A stretch of 64,000 nt of DNA from Podaxis mareebaensis. Taxonomy: Eukaryota; Basidiomycota; Agaricomycetes; Agaricales; Agaricaceae. The DNA is taken from assembly GCA_018524725.1 (NCBI GenBank), contig JAEUWP010000630.1, positions 17,013 to 81,012 on the forward strand, in the 5' to 3' direction. The notes below the pieces were generated by a model, which worked only from the letters and a program-made list of their open reading frames with translations, searched no databases and was not told the DNA's origin. The position numbers and the translations under genes were made by a program. Positions 23,824 to 35,903 of this stretch are shown here, one piece after another (positions within the stretch are counted from its first letter, which is position 1; each line of letters opens with the position of its first letter).

Positions 23824-24200
23824 TCAAATGTCCACTACCATGCCCATCATCCTAACTTGAAATCCTTCCCTTCCCAAATCAGCCGTCCACTCATGGTGAT
23901 CATCTTCCAATGCATCCCGGTATAGCCCATCATCCTCATTCTCAGACTCAGAGTCCACCCATCGTGGTTTGATATAATCCATGTCTCGGGTGGGGCCTTC
24001 TTCATCTGAGTTTTTGGCATTGTCTGAAACATCGCCACTAGGCAACACCTCAGTGCCAAGCCCTCCATCAACATCCACCTCCATTGTGTTTTCGAGAGCA
24101 TGTTGCTCATGACTCGGAGTGACACTCTCACTGGTGACACTCTCGCTAGCGACCCTGGGCTGGTTTCAGAGCCCAGATATGTTACGTTTGCACATTTTCT
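23824..24200 (-). other. Acidic open frame of unknown nature
   Basis: The minus-strand frame ending at 23824 is open from about 24165 and reads as an acidic, Ser/Glu/Asp-rich segment (MEVDVDGG start at 24084, later KPRWVDSESENEDDGLYRD). Such acidic segments occur in transposon-encoded and nuclear proteins of basidiomycetes, but no domain is visible and I found no convincing exons on either side. It may be the remnant of a mobile-element gene or a chance frame. Confidence 0.2.
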
Positions 24201-24717
24201 GTCAGCCCATAGCAGTAGGTAGAGAATGTTATAAAAGAATAAAAAATTAATTACACAACAACCGTTCGTTAGACTTTCTTCTAACTTCAGGTTTACACTC
24301 AATTCCACGAAATGAATCGAATGCAACACTTTCCATAATTTTTGAATGTGATTTGGGTCCCCGGCCATAATTTTCGCTGTCATAAGATGAAACGGCACTT
24401 TGTGAACGAACCGCTCATCAGAATTTCTCCTTTCTGGGCCCAATGAACTCCCCTTAACGAGATCTATCGATTGAGCATGTTTTCCCACGAATCAAAACTA
24501 CTCTACTGAGTTGGTCGGTTTTGGTTGTCCACGACTGTACACCAGTCTTCGCCCAGTCGCTTGCTTGCTATGCATGACGCGCATTCCTAGGTGACATGAT
24601 GGATAGCGAGTATTTGACGAAAAAGGGTGTACATATGATAAATTATCAACAGGGCTTGTCAACGAATGTAGCGTCACAAATTTCACTATCTGATTAAGTC
24701 CTAGACGAAACCCGTCG

Positions 24718-26809
24718 TCAAGTTGACGATTCTTGGATGTCAATAATGGCATTCTCTATCAACGTTTCAACCCCTTCATGTCTGGGTTTGATGTCAACTT
24801 TGAAAGGGTCAGGAACACTGCATTTGGAATAAGCGTAAGGCACAGTCAAGGACAATTGTGAATTGACTCACGAAATAACTCCAGTCGTCATGTGAACTTT
24901 GTCCCAGTTCTCTTTAAGAGCTGTTTCAATAGTAAAGCAGGCGAGAACCGTCGAGACAACAGAATAGAGAGAATGGAGGGCAAAGTATCTGCCTGGACAT
25001 ATCCTGCCAAGCCATCAGTCTACAGATTGTGGTGGCAGTTGCTGATAAGAGACAAACCGGCGTCCAAAACCAAACGTATACGCGAGGGGATCTCTCACGT
25101 CAGGATCAAGTTTGCCGTCCTTGAGGAAGCGTTCCGGTATAAACTTCTCGGGTTCCGGGTAGGCCTCGGGATCATGCGTCACGGCCCTGGTTAAAGAATA
25201 AATCCCTCGAATACAACATACAAGCATGGGAAATTTGTACCAAGTATTGCCAATAACGGCCGAGCCTTTTGGGATAAAATATCCTTTGTACACGTCGTCC
25301 TCGCTCGTTGCGTGTGCGACGGCTAGAAGATAGTTTGAGTATTCATCGGTGTGAAAAACCAGTATTCAGGAGTACGAACCAAGTGGTGTAACATTCTGCC
25401 ACCTCATGACTTCCTTGCACAGTGCATTCACATAAGGAAGATTGGGCTGGTCATCGAAATCCGGTAGGCGATCACGCCCAACAACTGCATCGATCTCAGC
25501 CTGCGCCTTCCGTTGTGCATCAGGATGCAGAGCCACCGCCAGGAAAAAAATGAGGTTTGCGGCAACACTCTGTAAAACAAGTTCAGAGAGTACGTTCACA
25601 AGTACTTTTGTGACCCACTGTATCAGCGCCCCCTGACGGCCGGAAGGATGTAACCGTTAGTTGAGTCCGGCGAACCAGCTTCACTGAACCCTTACCTCCG
25701 AAGGCAATTCCAGTAGCATCTTGAATCACTTGAAGAACCTCCGGGTCTTCGGTATCAGCATTGTCCAGCATGGTTTTGGCGATGCAGGGCCTTGCTTGAC
25801 CTTGTGTCTATCCAGGGTAAGTACGGAAGAATTGATTATATCAGTAAACAACAACTCACCATATTTTCTCTCAGTTGTGCGAAGGCATCAGTTCTTAAGG
25901 CATGTACATACTTCCCCCAATCTGCAGCCTGTCTCTTGAAACTCGCCCCTGGGAACCATGATGGCAGGTATTTGAGGAAAGGAAATATGTCGACGTAGTA
26001 TGTCCCAAAGATTCCGGCAATGGATAGACTAAGTAATGCAGTTTCGGCAATCTCAATGAATGGGTCCTTGTTGTCTTTAATGTCCATGGCATACACTCCT
26101 TCCATAATGCTCGCAGTCAAGTTTCTGGAAGATATCTTAAGTTGTGCTTAGGTGTGGGATAGGATGACTTACTGGCGGATGTGGGATTCAAATTCAGTGG
26201 GGTCCTGGAGCAAGTGTTGTAAAAGTAATCTAGAGTGTTTGGCATGAACCGGGTAAAGCGATCGGATTGCTGATTGACTGAAATGTTCATTGAATATCCG
26301 GCGACGCTGCCTCCACTTCAGCCCGTAGTTCATGAAGGCAAAATTCCAATGCCATCCAATACTGGCTCTCAAGGCTCAGAGAAGTCGTCAGAAGAGTAAA
26401 ATAAAACGTGAACGTACAGCTCATTGAGCATTGGGAAGCGTATACGATCAGAGTAAATCGCGGATCGTTTCCCCATCAGCTCTGTGATTGCTTTGACCGA
26501 ATCTAGGATGATTACTTGCTGACCCAAGACGTTGATCGACATTATTTCACCTGTTCAAGTCTCAGTACACTGGGCCCAGGCCGCGTTTAACAGAAAAGAA
26601 CACTGACCATATTGTTTGGCCCAGTTATGGTAGGTCAACCAAGGACTATCCTGAGGACAATCGAACAAATTACCCACGAGCGGGAGGGGCTTTGGACCAG
26701 GGGGCAGTGGTAAGTTGGGCTTCGACGGCCGCCTGATAAGGCGATGGATGACCCAAATCACGGTGGTTAGAATGGGGAGAAGCCCTAGAGTCTTGGTAGT
26801 CAACATCAT
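24718..26809 (-). CDS. Cytochrome P450 monooxygenase A of tandem pair
   Basis: Eleven exons: 26809-26608, 26550-26418, 26361-26173, 26124-25860, 25807-25696, 25632-25619, 25569-25380, 25322-25241, 25186-25058, 25003-24872 and 24817-24718, giving 515 aa. It has an N-terminal membrane anchor, the hinge LPLPPGPKPLPLVGNL, the oxygen-binding I-helix motif GGADT (about 301-305), the ExxR motif KEVMRW (Glu about 358) and the haem loop FGFGRRICPG with the cysteine ligand at about 441. This is a class E, ER-bound, reductase-dependent monooxygenase of the CYP64-like kind common in mushrooms; the substrate cannot be read from sequence. Exon 6 is only 14 nt and encodes most of the I-helix motif. The gene is the downstream member of a head-to-tail pair with 27843-29965. 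Confidence 0.92.
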
Positions 26810-27842
26810 TGCTGAAGAGGAGATGTCGTGCGGGAAGGATGCACATCGCGAGAGTATATAAACTTGGGCAAGTTTACGAGAGACGGCTCTGGGAAGGTTT
26901 GGAAGTATAAACGTAACTCCATATGCGCAGCTTCTGTGGTGAGACGTTCGCTTCCATTCGGTGGGTTTATCCACTGACAGGTCTTTAGAAGCGTCTTCAC
27001 AAGTGGCTTCATGTCACATGTGGGCGAAGATCAAGTAGGCGTTAGGCCTTAAAAACTTCACGTAATCACTTACAACCTGTTTCCGGTGGCGTGCTCACAG
27101 CCTTCATCTTCAGTAGTTCACGTATTAAATGAACAGCGAAAGACCTGGTTCATGGTGGGAGTGGCGGCGGAACGTGGTCATTTGAAGGTGTTTGGAACGT
27201 CACAGTGGGAGGATCATCTGTCAATGCTCCTAACGTCCCACCGTTGCATAAGAATAGGCTTTCTTACCCGATGTGATAAGGGTCGTTGCGAATAGATCAA
27301 GAATATCACTCAAGCTCTAGAACTCTCCCAGAGCAGGTGCAAACACACCACACCGAAGTTGCCATGCATAACAAGCATGAGTTGGAGATCAAAGGAGGCG
27401 TCCAGTCTGGAGTACGGCAAGGGGGTTGATAAAGCACGACAGCGTAAAGACAATCAAGGTCTCAGTAAGTAACCACAAGGTGTTAGAGCAAATTACATTG
27501 GACTTGACGCATTATGGAATCAAGTGTGGCTCCTGCTTCGGGGTGCGTGCAAAAGAACGCGGTGCTAGTATAACCTGCCTTCTGAACAAGACAGTGCTCG
27601 GGGGTACTCAAGAGTGGATGCGTATATTTCGAAGCCAAGTTGCCTAAAAGGAGAGGCCATAAAGGCGCAACCGATAGATATCATGGGGGATAAGTATCAT
27701 TGGTTCGCTTCTCAGAGGATAGGAGCGGAAAATTGTATTCGAATTTGGAAGGTATATAACAGGAACTTCGGGGCTTTCAGGTGACCTCGGTGAGTATTTC
27801 AGAATTGGATCTTGTTCTGATTTGCAAAGGTCCATGATTCAG
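26810..27842. other. P450 A upstream region, part of the tandem repeat unit
   Basis: The first ~500 bases (26810-27300) are homologous to 29966-30450 upstream of P450 B, with patches such as GAGAGACGGCTCTGGGA versus GAGAGGTCGCTTTGGGA and a shared GGATCATCT area. The rest, to the stop of P450 B, has no gene that I recognise. Confidence 0.55.
26855..26860 (-). promoter_or_regulatory. TATA box of P450 A
   Basis: TATATA on the minus strand, about 46-51 bases before the ATG at 26809. A similar element sits at the same distance before P450 B, and the sequence around both is recognisably duplicated. Confidence 0.5.
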
Positions 27843-29965
27843 TCATGATTTAGTTGACGACCCTTGGACACCAATGGCAGTGCCCTCTATCAACGCTTTA
27901 ACTCCTTCATGTCTCGGCTTGATATCGACTTTGAAAGGCTCGGGAACGCTGTACTCGGGATAAGTAAGGGGAAGAAACAGTCAGGGAGACTGCAGTTTGG
28001 CTCACCAAATAACACCAGTCGTCATTCGAGCCGGAAGGGAGAGTCGGTTCCCATTCTCACCAAGAGATGGTTCAATAGTAAAACAGGCCAGAACTGTCGA
28101 TACAACAGAGTAGATGGAACTGAGGGCAAAGTACCTGCCGGGGCATATCCTGCAAGAGGTTATTAGTCCACCAACCATGGGCAGCAGTCCCTGACTAGAA
28201 ACGAACCGACGCCCATAGCCAAACGTAAATGCGAGAGGATCTCTCACGTCAGGATCAAGTTTGCCATCCTTGAGAAAGCGGTCCGGTATAAACTTCTCGG
28301 GTTCTGGGTAAGCCTCGGGATCATGCGTCACGGCCCTAATTGGAAAGAAATGAGCGTCCTGAATATCACAGAAGCCTCCGGGAGCTGATACCAGGTATTA
28401 GCGATAATGGCGGAACCTTTCGGGATAAAGAATCCTTCGTATACATCGTCCTCGGTCGTAGCATGTGCGACAGCTCAAGGACAGATTAGATATTTGCCAG
28501 AGCGAGCGACATTCAAGGATACAAACCAAGTGGCGTAACATTCTGCCATCTCATCATTTCTTTGCATAGTGCATTCACGTATGGGAGATTGGGTTGATCA
28601 TCGAAATCCGGCAGGCGATCACGCCCAATCACTGCGTCAATCTCAGCCTGCGCTTTCTGTTGTGCTTCGGGATGCGAGGCTACGGCTAGGAAAAAAATGA
28701 GGTTTGCGGCAACACTCTAGAAATGAGGTTGGGAGAGCATCGTCGCAAGAATTCTTGTGACCCACTGTATCAGCCCCCCCTGACGATCACAAAGTTTTTA
28801 TGCACTGTTAAGTTGAACGTGATGTGCTAGCGGTGTTGGACCCTCACCTCCAAAGGCGATTCCAGTAGCATCCTGAATAATTTCAAGAAGTTCCTCGTCT
28901 TCGGTACCGGCACTGTCCAGCATGGCTTTGGCAATGCATGGTCTTGCTTCATGTCGCGCCTGTTCATAGTAAATACGGGATCACTGGTCATCTTTTTTTT
29001 TTTAGCGACGACCTCACCATTTTTTGCCTGAGTTTCGTGAATGCATCAGTTCTCAAGGCCTGTACGTACTTCCCCCATTCTGCAGCCTGTTTTTTGAAAC
29101 CCGCTCCCGGGAACCATGATGGCAAGTATTTGAGGAAAGGAAAGATGTCAACGTAGTATGTCCCAAAGATTCCGGCAATGGACAGACTCTGTAAGGCGGT
29201 TTCTGCGATCTTGATGAACGGATCGGCGTGATCTTTGATGTCCATAGCGTATACTGCCTCCATGATGCTCGCCGTCAAGTTTCTGGATAATGTCTCTAAG
29301 TTATACTTGGACACGGAATAGGAGCGGCTTACTGGCGGATATGAGACTCAAATTCAGCAGGAGTTTGGAGTAGGTGCTGCAAAAGTAGTCTAGAATGTTT
29401 GGCGTAAATTGGATAGAGCGATCGGACTGCTGATTGACTGAAATGTTCATTGAATATTCGGCGACGCTGCCTCCACTTCAACCCATAGTTCATGAAGGCA
29501 AAATTCCAATGCCACCCGATACTAGCTCCCAAAGCTCAGAGAAGTCATTGGGGGAGTAAAAGGAAACCATGAACGTACAGCTCATTGAGCATTGGGAAGC
29601 GTATGCGATCAGAATAAATCGCAGACCGTTTCCCCATCAACTCTATGATTGCTTTGACCGAATCTAGGATGATTATCCGCTGACCCAAGACGTTGATCGA
29701 CATTATTTCACCTGTTCAAATCTCAGTCCTCCGGCTCCAGGCCACGTTCCAGCAAAGAATACTGACCATACTGTTTGGACCAGTTATGATAGGCCAACCA
29801 AGGACTATCATGAGGACAGTCGAACAAATTACCCACAAACGGGAGGGGCTTTGGACCTGGGGGTAGAGGTAAACCATACTTTGAAGACCGCCTGATACGG
29901 CGATAGATGGCCCAAGCCATCATAGATAGAATAAGAAAAGGCCCGAGGGTCTTGGCGGCCAGCAT
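27843..29965 (-). CDS. Cytochrome P450 monooxygenase B of tandem pair
   Basis: Eleven exons: 29965-29767, 29711-29579, 29521-29333, 29282-29018, 28959-28848, 28779-28766, 28716-28527, 28473-28392, 28335-28207, 28149-28006 and 27948-27843, giving 520 aa. Exon lengths equal those of P450 A except for exons 1, 10 and 11. Anchor, PPGPKPLPFVGNL hinge, GGADT I-helix (14-nt exon 6), KEMMRW (ExxR) and the GYGRRICPG haem loop are all intact. Compared with A it has a four-residue insertion after the haem helix and a longer C-terminus ending STKS. Differences lie mostly in substrate-facing parts, so divergence in substrate is plausible but unproven. Confidence 0.92.
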
Positions 29966-31508
29966 TTTGGCTGAAGGGGAGATGTGACGGGGGAAGGAAG
30001 CGCAATGCGAGGGTATATAGCCTTTGGGGAGATCACGAGAGGTCGCTTTGGGAGGAATTGGACGCGGAAACGTTACTACAGACGCGGTTTTGGTGATGAG
30101 GTCACTTGCCTGCCTTTCGGTGGAGTCTACTCATTAACAGCGGTTGGCAAGCGTCCCCATAAGCGGTCTAACGTCACTCATAGGCGAGCGTCGAGCGAGC
30201 ATTGTATGTTGTACTTCCCGTGACCATTCCAGAATCCCTCTTGCGTGGCCATAGCTGTTGACCGTGATGGACCCATAAAGACAAGAGGTGCAGCGGGTTG
30301 CCACCAGGACTGACGGCGGGAGATGGGCATTCGAAGGCATTCGGGCTGTCGAAACGTGCCACGGCTGGGATCATCTCTTGAACCGCTACACGAGAATAGC
30401 CTTCTCATCCGACCTGAGAAAGATCGTCGGGAATAGGTCGGGAATACTGTTCATCTCTGACGTCGCGTTTGGCAACTATTCAAGTCAGACGGATAACCAA
30501 GCGCAAGCGTGAATGCCTCAAACCGAAGTGAGCGTAGGTAAGAAAACGTGAGTCCTGGGGAGGGGAGCAGAAGTTTAGGTGTGACAGGTGATACAGTGCG
30601 GTGACACGTAGACGACTAGGGTTTCAATAGGTAAGTGTAATGAGGTACGAGACGATGAGGCAAACCGCAACTAAGTCAACCGCGGGTTACTGGATTCAAA
30701 CTTAGATCTCAAGTCTGACTCTTCCCGCGCTGTCAAAGAACGTTTACAGTAGATGGCGTTATCCCGCCTCTTGACCAAGGGATGATGAGAGAAGCAGGAG
30801 TAAATACCTGTGCATTTCTCGAGCGTGAGTTGTGGGTAAGGTGTCCTAGAACTACAGATGATAAACCGTGGGATATTTATTATCCACTCATTCTCGAAGA
30901 ATGGAAGCGGACAACAGTGGTGTTCAAATTTGAAAAATGTTCGTGATGCTGAAGCTTGCGTATAACAAGGTAAGGTAAAATAATAATCCAGAGGATGACT
31001 ACATGAAGGTTGGATGTGGAAATTGACGGCCAGTGAAGGCAGGTTGTGAGGTCGGAGCTGAGTGCGACAAGTCGCCCGCACCCGCCCAAACTTCGGCTCA
31101 CTGTGGCCATTCTCGGTTCTTGAAGGTGCGCTGCGTATGGAAGGATTGTGAGCGAGACGAAGGAGCTCGAAGGCGTAAGTCATCGTAAAGTTTACAATGT
31201 GGCAATAAGTGCACGACAATGAAATGGGTAGCCTGATGTTCGGTGCCCCGCGATTGTCACTGGGTCACAAGAATGGGGACTCCCAGCAAGTTTTGGGTGA
31301 TCGATCGACCTTCGACCCGAGGGAGAATACTTGTTCTTGTTTACACTTTTATGTGCACGGGAGCTACAGTCATTTCGGTTAGGTTTGTCCCACGTGATGG
31401 ACGCGACTGAAAAATAATAAAAATACACGAAAATTCAGAAAATTGAAAAAGTCGTGTATCTCCTCTCTACACACTCCCGGCACTGTCTAGTACACCTATT
31501 TTGCACTT
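29966..31508. other. P450 B upstream region and intergenic DNA
   Basis: The part to about 30450 is the second copy of the P450 promoter/upstream unit. Beyond it, frames at 30671-31219 (-) and 31192-31428 (-) have no motif and look like chance. The last ~100 bases flank the transposase relic. Confidence 0.45.
30014..30019 (-). promoter_or_regulatory. TATA box of P450 B
   Basis: TATATA on the minus strand, about 49-54 bases before the ATG at 29965, at the position equivalent to that before P450 A. Confidence 0.5.
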
Positions 31509-32150
31509 GTGGTGCATTGGCGCATCAGTCCTGACCTGAAACAACGTGTGCTTCAGCTCACGGATGAAGGAATCTCACCAAGAGCCGTCACTGACGTGTT
31601 GGGTATGTCAGTGAAGAGCATCAAGCATTGGCATACCAACTACGAGTTGCATGGCTCTATCACACCACAGAAAACCCTGCCCAGGTGTCCTCGCTTATTA
31701 ACAACGGAGGAGTTATGCCAGCTCATTGAAGATGATCCAATACTTTACTTGGATGAGCTTTGTGACTGGCTAGCTATCTACCATGACGTTCAAATTTCAA
31801 TCTCCCAGCTACACGAAACCCTCTGGCAAGTTGATATCACGCAAAAAGCTCACGTGAGCAGCAGCTGAACATGACTATGATCTACAGGCTCAATGACTTT
31901 GTCACATAGTATCTGAATACCGTGCCAGCCAGCTCGTCTTCTTGGATGAACCCAGCAAAGATAACCATGTTATTCTGTGACGTTATGGCAAGACCATGCA
32001 GGGACAAGATGCTGTACATCACATTACACTCAACCGTGGTGCTCACTACAGTATTCTTCCGGTGCTATCTCTTGATGGTTATCTCACTGTATGTGTTGTA
32101 GAAGGGTCTATCAATGGGGAAGAATTTGACACATTTGAGACAAGGAAATA
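31509..32150 (+). pseudogene. Tc1/IS630-type transposase relic
   Basis: The frame 31509-31868 reads as an N-terminal helix-turn-helix region: ISPDLKQRVLQLTDEGISP, then AVTDVLGMSVKSIKHW and a DELCDWLA stretch. Beyond a stop, frame remnants continue with QLVFLDEPSKDNHVIL, a stop in place of the next codon, RYGKTMQGQ, HYSILPVLSLDGYLTV and VVEGSINGEEF, i.e. the DDE-catalytic half up to the middle. The start codon has become GTG, at least two internal stops are present, and the C-terminal part is missing after about 32150. This is the basidiomycete homeodomain-like/DDE_3 transposase type. No inverted repeats could be tied to it. Confidence 0.8.
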
Positions 32151-34753
32151 GTATGCAGCAATCGAATTGCAAAACCAATACTTGACAGTGGGTTGGGCCC
32201 CTACTCATTAAGTCTAATTATCGATCGTGGGCTTGGGTTGCTCCTGTGTAAATTCCGGTGGGGGACGAAGACAGCGACAACTAAGATAAAATACCGAGAA
32301 GAACGACTACCCGACAGGTTGAGAGAGGCAACCGACGTCTGAAAGCAAGCGGATGAATAAAGGGGCCTAGCAAACCAGAACCAAGTCTGTCTTTCCTGAG
32401 AAAGAACATCCCAGCATGAATTCCCTAGCCTCGCAGACAAATGCTACATATACTTTTATCTATTCACACTTGCGGTTGTCGGGACGGTGTGTCCCCACTT
32501 CGATTCGCGTTCGACATCCAAGATATTCGCTGATCATCTAACATCCTCCAAAACATTCACGTAGCGAGCTACTACCATAGATCGCGGGTGCATGTTGGCG
32601 GCACACAAATTTGGGGCGTCGAACCATACGTAATGAGAGTAATCGACATTCCGCATTGATCCAAGAAGCTGGAGAATGGAGACATTGAGAGGGCGTAACA
32701 AAAGGATGCTTTTGACATTGTGGTCAATATCCATTGCAGACCAGTGAAAAAGCGTCGAACCCCACCATGAAGGATGGAGGCAATTTGCGCTCCTGAAGTA
32801 CCCGAACATCGGAAGAATGGAATCAAGAGAGGTCCGAGGACCAGAAAGTTTGGTAACTCAGGTTGGGTGTCGAGGGAAACGTAAAATTGAGAAGGTCCAC
32901 TAATCGCAGCGCCCATGCCGAGGAATCACGGGCTCAACACTGTATTGCCCCGGCCAGTGTACGATATCAAAGTTACCTGAAAGCACTACGTGAGTTGCGC
33001 GGTTCACAAAAACGGCCTGAGATGGGACCTCAACTCCGAGGGTTGACGTTATGGAGAATTTTCCTGCCCTCAGTTAATTCCATGCTGTATGTGTATCAGC
33101 AAGGGCAGCAAGAATTACACGTCAAGCAGGGAAGTCGATGGATTTCTGCGCAGAAAAGGGACCTTCTGATTTCTTGATCAACAGTAAAACGCTGACTAAT
33201 TCCAAAGGTGGAGTTACAAAGGAGCTTCTCGTCTTCAAGATAGGATATTAATAGATACAGAGTAGCGATCAGCTCACCCACTGAGTACATCAGTCAGCGT
33301 CAGTCCACCGTCTTCTTTCCTCAGTCACATCCACAGTCATTAAAGCGATAGGAGAAGTGCTAGTCCGCCTTCTCGGCTAGCTGATGGCTTCTAACGAACA
33401 CGAGCCGGCTGTCGGAACATGTATAATATCAAATGCACGCGCTCAAGAAGCTAGAGGTGTGGTGGAGAAGGAGAGGTGGCGAAGGGTAGCGATAATGAAG
33501 TGTACAGAAGGATCGAGTACAGCTGGTTTTTGAGAAGCAAGCGCTGGATTGTTGGATATTCAATCTGTTAGATATCCAATCTCTTTTAATATCATTTTTA
33601 TTGTCCAATGAGTCTGCGCTCATGACGGACATAAGATATTCAATCTGATTCTAAAGACTGGCACCCACTCCTCCGGATAAGTATTCGGGCAACGGAAGCT
33701 CCCGTAAGACCTTACAAATTTAACCACTGTCAGTATCTCGTCATCATCTCAGGCCTTAGGGCGCAGACAAGGTTATGAGCATTGGACAAATCCAAGGTCA
33801 GCTGGGTATACATATGTTTCACACGACGTGCAGACAGGCCGTGACGTATCATGAACGTTTGACGTGCTCCAACGTTTCAAACACAAGACTGGTTGGAAGA
33901 AACCGGAAGAAACTCTGGTAGCCTAGCACCAGCTTAGCCAAAGTATGATCAGCATATGATTTATTATCGAGGGGTGTTTCAGTGCGTTCCCGCTTGAAAA
34001 AAATGCGTTCAGGTTTGCAGAGGTGTACGGGGGCCGTAGAGGACCATGTATCAACATCCGGCCAGACGATTCCCAACTGATCGCAGAACAGACCCCCGGC
34101 ACCTGATTGTTGTGCTGCTACATTGACAAAATTGTCCCCTCAAGAGTCTGGCTCCAAGTGATGTGAACAGGGGACAATGAAGGGCAGACTACATCATTGT
34201 TCAATCGGGTGATAAAGCTTGAAACGCGGGATATTGGTGATAGAGCTTGTGCATGGAGTTAGGTTGTCAACAAATGGTGTTGGGAGGAGAGAGCAAAGAA
34301 AACATGTTCTCATCGAGATGATTAAATGTGCCCAACTCGACCCCCGAAGTCGCCGACGACTTGCCGACCGATCCGATGTCTCAGCTTGAAACGTGGGAAC
34401 ATGAGATGTATGACGCAATGGAGGACTGAACGGGCAGGTGTTTCCGGCGGATAAAGCCCTTTCCGACAGGTGCTTCGGGTGCTAGTGTTGATAAGTGTTG
34501 ACGTTGAAACGCTGACGAGGTGAACAAAAGAGTCTGACGTTGATGTAAGAATGGTTATTTCATTTGCGCTTAATCGCGCCAAAGTAGAAATACACATGCA
34601 TCAAGGCATCAAATGTACATTAGGAAAAATATGCTAATGCCACAGAAGAACGAAGTGAGAAAACACAGCTCAATTGTTCGTGAAAGAAGTAGACGGGAAA
34701 TTGAGAAGTCGAGATAAGAGAATAGAGGAGGGTGTGGTGGGAGTGAGTGTAAT
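32151..34753. other. Gene-poor stretch
   Basis: About 2.6 kb with only short frames. The minus frames 32534-32809 and 32572-32916 are the longest; they contain Trp/Leu/Ser-rich text without a motif and no good splice partners. Around 34200-34400 two short GCTTGAAACGxGGGA repeats occur. I make no gene call. Confidence 0.4.
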
Positions 34754-35599
34754 TCAATTGTACGGCGCGAGGTTAGGTTCACCCGAGCCCACGGCGACGA
34801 TCGTGTCTGGTCGTGCGACATTCCAAAGGCATTTACCAAGGCGACTGCGTTCGCACCAGGTCTCCCTCTCGTTGAAGCCTCTTTCGCAGTGGACAACACG
34901 CAAGCGCTTGTCAATCGCCTGCAAGCCCTTGGCCAACTCTTCTGGAGCGGCAGCAGTGCCACGCTGCCATGACGTTGTAACGACAATGCTCTCCAAGCTC
35001 TTCATGTCCCCTAATCTCGATACGTGTTTCATGAGGAAATCACGGTAAATGTGTGATGCGAACGAGAGCTGCTTGAGTGATGTGAGCTCGTTGGCGGGGA
35101 AATCAGGTGGGAGACCTTCGAAATGCCGTAGGTGCGTGATTTGAGAACAGAGTTGAGTGGCGTGCGGGGTGCACATGATGTCTTCCCATGGACTCCAGAT
35201 TGTCATGATAGTGAGTTCGCGCAGGGAAGTGTGGGAGAAGACGGGCATGGAGGAGATGGATGTAAGCAATGCGCTCTGGCAGGCAAGGGAGACGAGGTTG
35301 GTACAAGCGCGCGCGATAGAGATCTCCGCTTTGGTCACAGAGGTAGTCCAAAGATGGTGGACATATCGCGCTGCGTCAGGATATGTCTCCAGAAGGCGCG
35401 CGAAGGAGTCGATGGCGCGGCTCGAGAAGAGATGGATGGGGACGTAGCGGAGGCAGACAAGGTGGACTGCTTTGTGCCAACCGCGAGATAGTAGGAGCCA
35501 GTTACGATAGTCAGATTGAGAGTTGGCAGATGCCAGTTTGGCGATTTCGAGGACGAGTTCGTTGGGAAGAGCCCAAGGGCCTGCGTATTGTGGATTCAT
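34754..35599 (-). CDS. F-box-like protein, second family member
   Basis: Single-exon frame of 281 aa from ATG at 35599. It begins with WALPNELVLEIAKLASANSQ and LLLSRGWHKAVHLVCLRYVP, a degenerate F-box as in 10026-10793 and 56863-57999. It continues with ARYVHHLWTT, an ARACTNLVSLAC segment, and a hydrophobic ELTIMTIWSPWE segment that matches DLTIMGLWDFWT of the first copy, so these two are clear paralogues. The rest looks like irregular leucine-rich turns (TSLKQLSF, KSLESIVV). A role as a substrate adaptor of an SCF ubiquitin ligase is inferred from the F-box only. Confidence 0.65.
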   Translation of the reverse strand: MNPQYAGPWALPNELVLEIAKLASANSQSDYRNWLLLSRGWHKAVHLVCLRYVPIHLFSSRAIDSFARLLETYPDAARYVHHLWTTSVTKAEISIARACTNLVSLACQSALLTSISSMPVFSHTSLRELTIMTIWSPWEDIMCTPHATQLCSQITHLRHFEGLPPDFPANELTSLKQLSFASHIYRDFLMKHVSRLGDMKSLESIVVTTSWQRGTAAAPEELAKGLQAIDKRLRVVHCERGFNERETWCERSRLGKCLWNVARPDTIVAVGSGEPNLAPYN

Positions 35600-35903
35600 T
35601 TGTTGCTAGTGCTGTTGGTGGGCTAGAAGGGGAGAAAACGAGGGAGTACTTATATATGGTCCGTTCAGGATCCAGATTCCATTCATAGTATGAGGCCAAG
35701 CAAGTAACCGAGCCACGCGCTACTCCATCCGGGGTTACGAAAATCCAGCTTCCCCGTTTTTCTTCTCCCCGCGTCACGTTATCAGACTCTATAGTGGCTG
35801 ACTTATGGCCGACCATTCGAAAGTTTGTGTTAAGCGATAATCTAAGTTTACTTTCTACCTCACAAAACCTCCCACCCCCACTCCCACTCCTGGTCCGCTC
35901 CCC

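Noticed and set aside
30671..31219. 182-aa minus-strand frame
   Set aside because: No domain, unusual composition and no splice signals; probably chance.
32534..32916. Minus-strand frames of 91 and 114 aa that look faintly like part of a helical-repeat protein
   Set aside because: No repeat unit or domain could be supported and no neighbouring exon fits, so I did not call a gene.
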